From: Pseudomonas silvicola
GTDB lineage: Bacteria; Pseudomonadota; Gammaproteobacteria; Pseudomonadales; Pseudomonadaceae
Direction of reading: 5' to 3'
Length of the DNA stretch: 64,000 nt
NCBI RefSeq assembly: GCF_026651855.1
Contig: NZ_CP093280.1
Coordinates: forward strand, 1,528,001 to 1,592,000
This document shows, one piece after another, positions 59,660-64,000 of the stretch (positions within the stretch are counted from its first letter, which is position 1; each line of letters starts with the position of its first letter). The translations under genes and the position numbers were made by a program. A model generated the notes under the pieces. The model searched no databases, was not told the DNA's origin, and was given only the letters and a program-made list of their open reading frames with translations.

Positions 59660-60907
59660 ATGGCCCTTGCAGTGCCCCTCAAAGAGGTCGCCAGCCCTAA
59701 CCTGAAACAGCGCCTGGCCCGTGCCGAGCGGTTCAACCGCCTCAAGGCCCAGGCCCTGATCGCGCCGCTGGTGCTGTTTCTGCTGCTGGTGTTTCTGGTG
59801 CCCATCGCTGTGCTGCTCTACAAGAGCGTCGGCAACCCGGAAGTGGTGGAAGGCTTGCCGCGTACCGTCGTTGCCGTGAAGGCTTGGGATGGCAAGAGCC
59901 TGCCGGACGAGGCCGTGTACAAGGCCCTGAGCGATGACCTGGTGGATGCGCGCAAGAACCAGACCCTGGGCGATCTGTCCAAACGCCTGAACATGGAACT
60001 GGCCGGTTACCGCAGCCTGCTGTCGAAAACCGCCCGCGCCATGCCCTTCACCCCTGAGCCGGCCTCTTATAAAGAGGCGCTGCAAAGCCTCGACGAACGC
60101 TGGGGTGACCCTGCCTACTGGCAGGCGATCCGTCGCAACACCAGCAATGTCACCCCCTATTACCTGCTCGCGGCCGTTGACCACCGTATCGACGACCTCG
60201 GCGAAGTGGCACCGGCGACCCCGGACCAGGCCATTTACCTGGACATCTTCGCCCGTACCTTCTGGATGGGCCTGGTGATCACGGTCATCTGCCTGCTGCT
60301 GGCCTACCCCTTGGCGTACTTGCTGGCCAACCTGCCAGCGCGCCAGAGCAACCTGCTGATGATCATGGTGCTGTTGCCGTTCTGGACCTCGATCCTGGTA
60401 CGGGTAGCCGCCTGGATCGTGCTGTTGCAGTCCGGTGGCCTGATCAACAGCGCGCTGATGGCCATGGGCGTCATCGACAAGCCACTTGAACTGGTGTTCA
60501 ACCGCACTGGCGTGTACATCTCCATGGTGCACATTCTGCTGCCCTTCATGATCCTGCCGATCTACAGCGTGATGAAAGGCATTTCGCCCACCTATATGCG
60601 CGCGGCGATCTCACTGGGTTGCCACCCGTTCGCCAGTTTCTGGCGCGTCTACTTCCCGCAGACCTACGCGGGCGTGGGGGCTGGCTGCCTGCTGGTGTTC
60701 ATCCTGGCTATCGGCTACTACATCACCCCGGCGCTGCTGGGCAGCCCCAACGACCAGATGGTCAGCTACTTCGTGGCCTTCTACACCAACACCAGCATCA
60801 ACTGGGGAATGGCCACCGCGCTGGGCGGCCTGTTGCTGCTGGCCACCGTGCTGCTTTACCTGGTGTACAGCAAACTGGTCGGCGCCAGCCGCCTGCGCCT
60901 GAGCTGA
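59660..60907 (+). CDS. ABC transporter permease, PotB-like, with long periplasmic insert
   Basis: A 415-residue permease, longer than the ~280-320 residues usual for PotB. After the first helix (LIAPLVLFLLLVFLVPIAVLLY) there is a soluble segment of about 140 residues (~65-200) before the conserved transmembrane core (FWMGLVITVICLLLAYPLAYLLANLP and onward). The ABC-coupling EAA-type loop lies in YMRAAISLGCHPFASFWRVYFPQ. Third gene of the importer. Confidence 0.88.
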   Translation: MALAVPLKEVASPNLKQRLARAERFNRLKAQALIAPLVLFLLLVFLVPIAVLLYKSVGNPEVVEGLPRTVVAVKAWDGKSLPDEAVYKALSDDLVDARKNQTLGDLSKRLNMELAGYRSLLSKTARAMPFTPEPASYKEALQSLDERWGDPAYWQAIRRNTSNVTPYYLLAAVDHRIDDLGEVAPATPDQAIYLDIFARTFWMGLVITVICLLLAYPLAYLLANLPARQSNLLMIMVLLPFWTSILVRVAAWIVLLQSGGLINSALMAMGVIDKPLELVFNRTGVYISMVHILLPFMILPIYSVMKGISPTYMRAAISLGCHPFASFWRVYFPQTYAGVGAGCLLVFILAIGYYITPALLGSPNDQMVSYFVAFYTNTSINWGMATALGGLLLLATVLLYLVYSKLVGASRLRLS

Positions 60908-60920
60908 GGAGATTCGGAAA

Positions 60921-61745
60921 ATGCTGAGCCCTTACATGTCGCCCGTGGAGCGGGTCTGGTTCTACAGCCTGCGCATTCTGTGCGGCCTGATCTTGCTGTT
61001 CCTCATCCTGCCGGTGCTGGTGATAATTCCGTTGTCGTTCAACTCCGGCAGTTTTCTGGTGTACCCGTTGCAGGGCTTCTCGCTGCACTGGTACCAGGAC
61101 TTCTTCGCTTCGGCGGAGTGGATGCGCGCGCTCACCAACAGCATCATTGTCGCCCCGGCGGCCACGGTGCTGGCCATGGTCTTCGGGACATTGGCCGCCA
61201 TCGGCCTGACCCGCGGCGATTTTCCCGGCAAATCGCTGGTGATGGCCCTGGTTATCTCGCCCATGGTGGTGCCAGTGGTCATCATTGGCGTGGCCAGTTA
61301 CTTGTTCTTTGCGCCGCTGGGGTTGGGCAACAGCTTCACTTCATTGATTCTGGTGCATGCGGTGCTGGGCGTGCCCTTCGTGATCATCACGGTGTCGGCG
61401 ACCCTGCAGGGCTTCAACCACAACCTGGTGCGCGCCGCGGCTAGCCTGGGAGCCTCGCCACTGACCGCGTTCCGGCGGGTGACCCTGCCGTTGATTGCCC
61501 CCGGGGTGATCAGCGGGGCGTTGTTTGCCTTCGCTACCTCGTTCGACGAGGTGGTGGTGACCCTGTTCCTGGCCGGCCCCGAGCAGGCCACCTTGCCCCG
61601 GCAGATGTTCAGCGGCATCCGCGAGAACCTGAGCCCTACCATTGCCGCGGCTGCCACCTTGCTGATCGCCTTTTCGGTGGTGCTGTTGCTCACCCTGGAG
61701 TGGCTGCGCGGGCGCAGCGAGAAGTTGCGCACAGCCCAGGCCTGA
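60921..61745 (+). CDS. ABC transporter permease, PotC-like
   Basis: A 274-residue permease with six helices; the coupling loop is in VRAAASLGASPLTAFRRVTLPLIAPG. It starts 13 bases after the first permease with GAGGAG upstream. Fourth gene of the importer operon. Confidence 0.9.
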   Translation: MLSPYMSPVERVWFYSLRILCGLILLFLILPVLVIIPLSFNSGSFLVYPLQGFSLHWYQDFFASAEWMRALTNSIIVAPAATVLAMVFGTLAAIGLTRGDFPGKSLVMALVISPMVVPVVIIGVASYLFFAPLGLGNSFTSLILVHAVLGVPFVIITVSATLQGFNHNLVRAAASLGASPLTAFRRVTLPLIAPGVISGALFAFATSFDEVVVTLFLAGPEQATLPRQMFSGIRENLSPTIAAAATLLIAFSVVLLLTLEWLRGRSEKLRTAQA

Positions 61746-61776
61746 TCGCCGGTACGTGATTGGCGGTTATCAACGA

Positions 61777-61798
61777 GGCCAATGATCCTTCATTGGCC
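61777..61798. other. Perfect hairpin between permease and alcohol dehydrogenase genes
   Basis: GGCCAATGA and TCATTGGCC are perfect complements around a four-base loop. No T-run follows on the plus strand, so it may be a Rho-independent-like pause, a processing site or an operator rather than a classical terminator. Confidence 0.55.
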
Positions 61799-61850
61799 CG
61801 TACCCTTGGCTAGTCTGAATGCAGCCCTTGTCCGAAAAAAGGCCGCATTC

Positions 61851-62999
61851 ATGACCCTTTCTGCCTTCAAGATCGCCAACAAGCTGCTCACCGGCGCAGG
61901 CGCCATCGAGCAGCTGGACAGCGAACTGAGCCGCCTCGATGTGCACAACCCATTGATCGTCACCGATGCGGTGCTGGTGCAGTCCGGCACCGTGGCCATC
62001 GCGCTGGCGCAACTGGGTGGGCGCCGCCATGGCCTCTTCGACCGCGTGCAGCCCGAGCCCGAGATTGCCATCGTCGAGGACTGCATGAGCGTCTACCGCG
62101 AGGGCGGTCATGACGGGCTGGTCGGGGTAGGGGGCGGCAGTGCCCTTGATATCGCCAAGAGCGTCGCGGCGTATGCCGGGCATGACGGGCCCTTGGCCGC
62201 GCTGTTCGGTGTGGGCCTGGTGGCGCGCAAGGGGCCGCCTTTGATCGCCATTCCCACCACGGCCGGCACGGGGTCGGAGGTGACCAACGTGGCGATACTG
62301 TCCGACAAGCAGGCGCACCTGAAGAAGGGAATCGTCAGCGATTACCTGCTGCCGGACGTCGCGCTGGTCAGCCCGCAGATGACCCTGACCTGCCCGCGCA
62401 GTGTCACCGCCGCCAGTGGCGTCGACGCATTGGTGCATGCCATCGAGTCCTATATTTCGGTCAACGCCTCGCCCATCACCGACTCCCTGGCGCTGGGGGC
62501 CATCAAGCTGATCGTTCGGGCCTTGCCCAAGGCGTACGCCAACCCTTCCAACCTGCAGGCCCGCGAAGACATGGCCACTGCCAGCCTCATGGCTGGCATG
62601 GCGTTCGGCAACGCCGGGGTAGGGGCGGTGCATGCGCTGGCCTATCCATTGGGGGGGCGGTTCAACATCGCCCATGGGGTCAGCAATGCGCTGTTGCTGC
62701 CTTACGTCATGGCCTGGAACAAGATCGCCTGCCTGGAGCGGTTCCGCGATATCGCCGTGGCCATGGGGCTACAGGTGGCGCAGCTGTCAGACCAGCAGGC
62801 GGCCGAGGCGGCGGTCGAGGCCATGGTGCGGTTGTGCGCCACGGTCGAGATTCCCAAGGGCATGCGCAGCTTCGGCGTGCCCGAGGACGCCATCCCGGCC
62901 ATGGCCGCGGAGGCTTGCGGCATTGACCGGCTGATGCGCAACAACCCGCGCAAGCTCAGCGCCAGGGATATCGAGCAGATCTACCGCAGTGCTTACTGA
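61851..62999 (+). CDS. Iron-containing (type III) alcohol dehydrogenase
   Basis: A 382-residue dehydrogenase: [16 protein letters not shown] (NAD-binding), [17 protein letters not shown], and the metal-site histidines in [29 protein letters not shown]. The ATG at 61851 gives the normal N-terminus ([17 protein letters not shown]). Substrate unknown; it may use alcohols or lactaldehyde-like compounds. Possibly co-transcribed with the importer but separated by the hairpin at 61777-61798. Confidence 0.9.
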   Translation: MTLSAFKIANKLLTGAGAIEQLDSELSRLDVHNPLIVTDAVLVQSGTVAIALAQLGGRRHGLFDRVQPEPEIAIVEDCMSVYREGGHDGLVGVGGGSALDIAKSVAAYAGHDGPLAALFGVGLVARKGPPLIAIPTTAGTGSEVTNVAILSDKQAHLKKGIVSDYLLPDVALVSPQMTLTCPRSVTAASGVDALVHAIESYISVNASPITDSLALGAIKLIVRALPKAYANPSNLQAREDMATASLMAGMAFGNAGVGAVHALAYPLGGRFNIAHGVSNALLLPYVMAWNKIACLERFRDIAVAMGLQVAQLSDQQAAEAAVEAMVRLCATVEIPKGMRSFGVPEDAIPAMAAEACGIDRLMRNNPRKLSARDIEQIYRSAY

Positions 63000-63088
63000 C
63001 CACCGCTGGTGGTCGACCTCGCCACCCCCATCCCGACAAGCTGAGGTACAATGCGCGCCACCGTGATTCCAGCCCAGAAAGGTGCGTC

Positions 63089-63763
63089 ATGCAGCCCTTT
63101 GCAATTGCTCCGTCCATTCTCTCCGCAGATTTCGCCCGTCTGGGCGAGGAAGTCGACAATGTCCTGGCCGCTGGCGCCGACATCATCCACTTCGATGTCA
63201 TGGACAACCACTATGTGCCCAACCTGACCATCGGCCCGATGGTCTGCGCCGCACTGCGCAAGTACGGCATCACCGCGCCCATCGACGCACACCTGATGGT
63301 CAGTCCGGTGGACCGCATCATCGGCGACTTCGCCGAAGCCGGTGCCAGCTTCATCACGTTCCACCCCGAAGCCACCCTGCACGTCGACCGTTCGCTGCAA
63401 CTGATCCGCGACAGCGGCTGCAAGGCCGGCCTGGTGTTCAACCCGGCCACGCCCCTGGACGTGCTCAAGTACGTGATGGACAAGGTCGACATGGTGCTGC
63501 TGATGAGCGTCAACCCAGGTTTCGGCGGCCAGAAGTTCATTCACCACACCCTCGACAAACTGCGCGAAGCCCGCGCCCTCATCGATGCCAGTGGCCTGGA
63601 TATTCGCCTGGAAATCGACGGCGGCGTGAACGTGAACAACATTCGCGAAATCGCCCAGGCAGGCGCCGATACCTTCGTTGCCGGCTCGGCGATCTTCAAC
63701 GCCCCGAACTACAAGGAAGTCATCGACAAGATGCGCTCCGAACTGGCGCTGGCCCGTTCATGA
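63089..63763 (+). CDS. rpe: Ribulose-phosphate 3-epimerase
   Basis: A 224-residue TIM-barrel protein: [59 protein letters not shown] and LEIDGGVN carry the metal His/Asp residues. It interconverts ribulose-5-P and xylulose-5-P. Its stop overlaps the gph start (ATGA). Confidence 0.97.
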   Translation: MQPFAIAPSILSADFARLGEEVDNVLAAGADIIHFDVMDNHYVPNLTIGPMVCAALRKYGITAPIDAHLMVSPVDRIIGDFAEAGASFITFHPEATLHVDRSLQLIRDSGCKAGLVFNPATPLDVLKYVMDKVDMVLLMSVNPGFGGQKFIHHTLDKLREARALIDASGLDIRLEIDGGVNVNNIREIAQAGADTFVAGSAIFNAPNYKEVIDKMRSELALARS

Positions 63764-64000
63764 GCGGCTTCGAGCAGCGGGTTCCGGCCAAGCTGCCACG
63801 GCTGGTGATGTTCGATCTGGACGGTACCCTGATCGACTCCGTCCCCGACCTGGCCGCGGCCCTGGACGCTACGCTGCTCAAGCTCGGCCGTGCCCCGGCA
63901 GGCCTCGAGGCCGCGCGCACTTATGTCGGCAACGGCGTGCGGGTACTGGTGCGCCGCGGCCTGGCCGGCAGCCTCGACCACACCGGCGTGGGCGAGGTGG
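63760..64000 (+). CDS. gph: Phosphoglycolate phosphatase (start, cut by window edge)
   Basis: The first 80 codons of a HAD hydrolase that leaves the window. [20 protein letters not shown] holds the nucleophile and acid Asp of HAD motif I, and the following [11 protein letters not shown] with [15 protein letters not shown] is the phosphoglycolate-phosphatase cap start. ATG overlaps the rpe stop, and rpe-gph is a conserved Pseudomonas order. Confidence 0.92.
   Translation, partial: MSGFEQRVPAKLPRLVMFDLDGTLIDSVPDLAAALDATLLKLGRAPAGLEAARTYVGNGVRVLVRRGLAGSLDHTGVGEV

Overview
The window reads as the chromosome of a Pseudomonas, most likely the P. putida group. The basis is recall of family gene order, not a search: a lysine-monooxygenase davBA pair with an Lrp regulator, the rpsU-dnaG-rpoD operon, tsaD/plsY/folBK/cca, the spoVR-yeaH-prkA stress cluster, the lptD-surA-pdxA-rsmA-apaGH operon, amgK-murU, and rpe-gph all occur in this order in P. 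putida-type genomes. Core DNA is GC-rich with Pseudomonas codon use.

Layout. 1-4.8 kb: a leftward surface-polysaccharide cluster (2OG-Fe dioxygenase-like protein, sugar aminotransferase, flippase, glycosyltransferase, start of a Wzz/Wzc chain-length protein cut by the window edge). 5.4-8.6 kb: lysine catabolism davBA and an Lrp/AsnC regulator. 8.7-9.9 kb: cobalt uptake cbtBA under a cobalamin riboswitch. 10.0-11.0 kb: an SDR epimerase.

11.02-25.13 kb: a 14-kb integrative island inserted in the 3' end of a CAU tRNA gene (probably tRNA-Ile2), bounded by a 49-bp direct repeat, with a tyrosine integrase beside the intact tRNA. It carries (a) an AAA+ ATPase/subtilase pair resembling the IetAS plasmid-exclusion/anti-phage system, (b) a divergent gene with a PD-(D/E)xK-like segment, (c) a repeat-rich regulatory stretch, (d) a stripped type IV secretion remnant (VirB5-like, small membrane protein, EexN-like entry-exclusion lipoprotein, VirB6-like), (e) a 2.4-kb cassette between two inverted copies of a structured repeat, holding an orphan VbhA-type antitoxin, a DUF4917/SIR2-like protein and a trypsin-like protease, and (f) a HTH replication-type protein, an AlpA/excisionase-type protein and the integrase. 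The ATPase/protease genes and the trypsin-like gene are visibly more AT-rich than the core. The island looks like a defence/exclusion cargo on a decayed conjugative backbone, and it is the part of the window most likely to hold something new.

25.2-33.6 kb: a large SBP-PAS-GGDEF-EAL sensor, then rpoD, dnaG, rpsU. 33.8-37.4 kb: tsaD, plsY, folB, folK, cca. 37.5-42.4 kb: spoVR-yeaH-prkA. 42.7-50.4 kb: glpE, apaH-apaG, rsmA-pdxA-surA-lptD (envelope biogenesis). 50.5-53.0 kb: amgK-murU (MurNAc recycling) and a J-domain protein. 53.0-57.1 kb: a DUF3530 protein and a two-component system with a periplasmic ligand domain. 57.4-61.7 kb: a polyamine-type ABC importer. 61.9-64.0 kb: an iron-type alcohol dehydrogenase, rpe and the start of gph.

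Limits: all product calls come from reading motifs by eye; no homology search, structure prediction or promoter scan was run.
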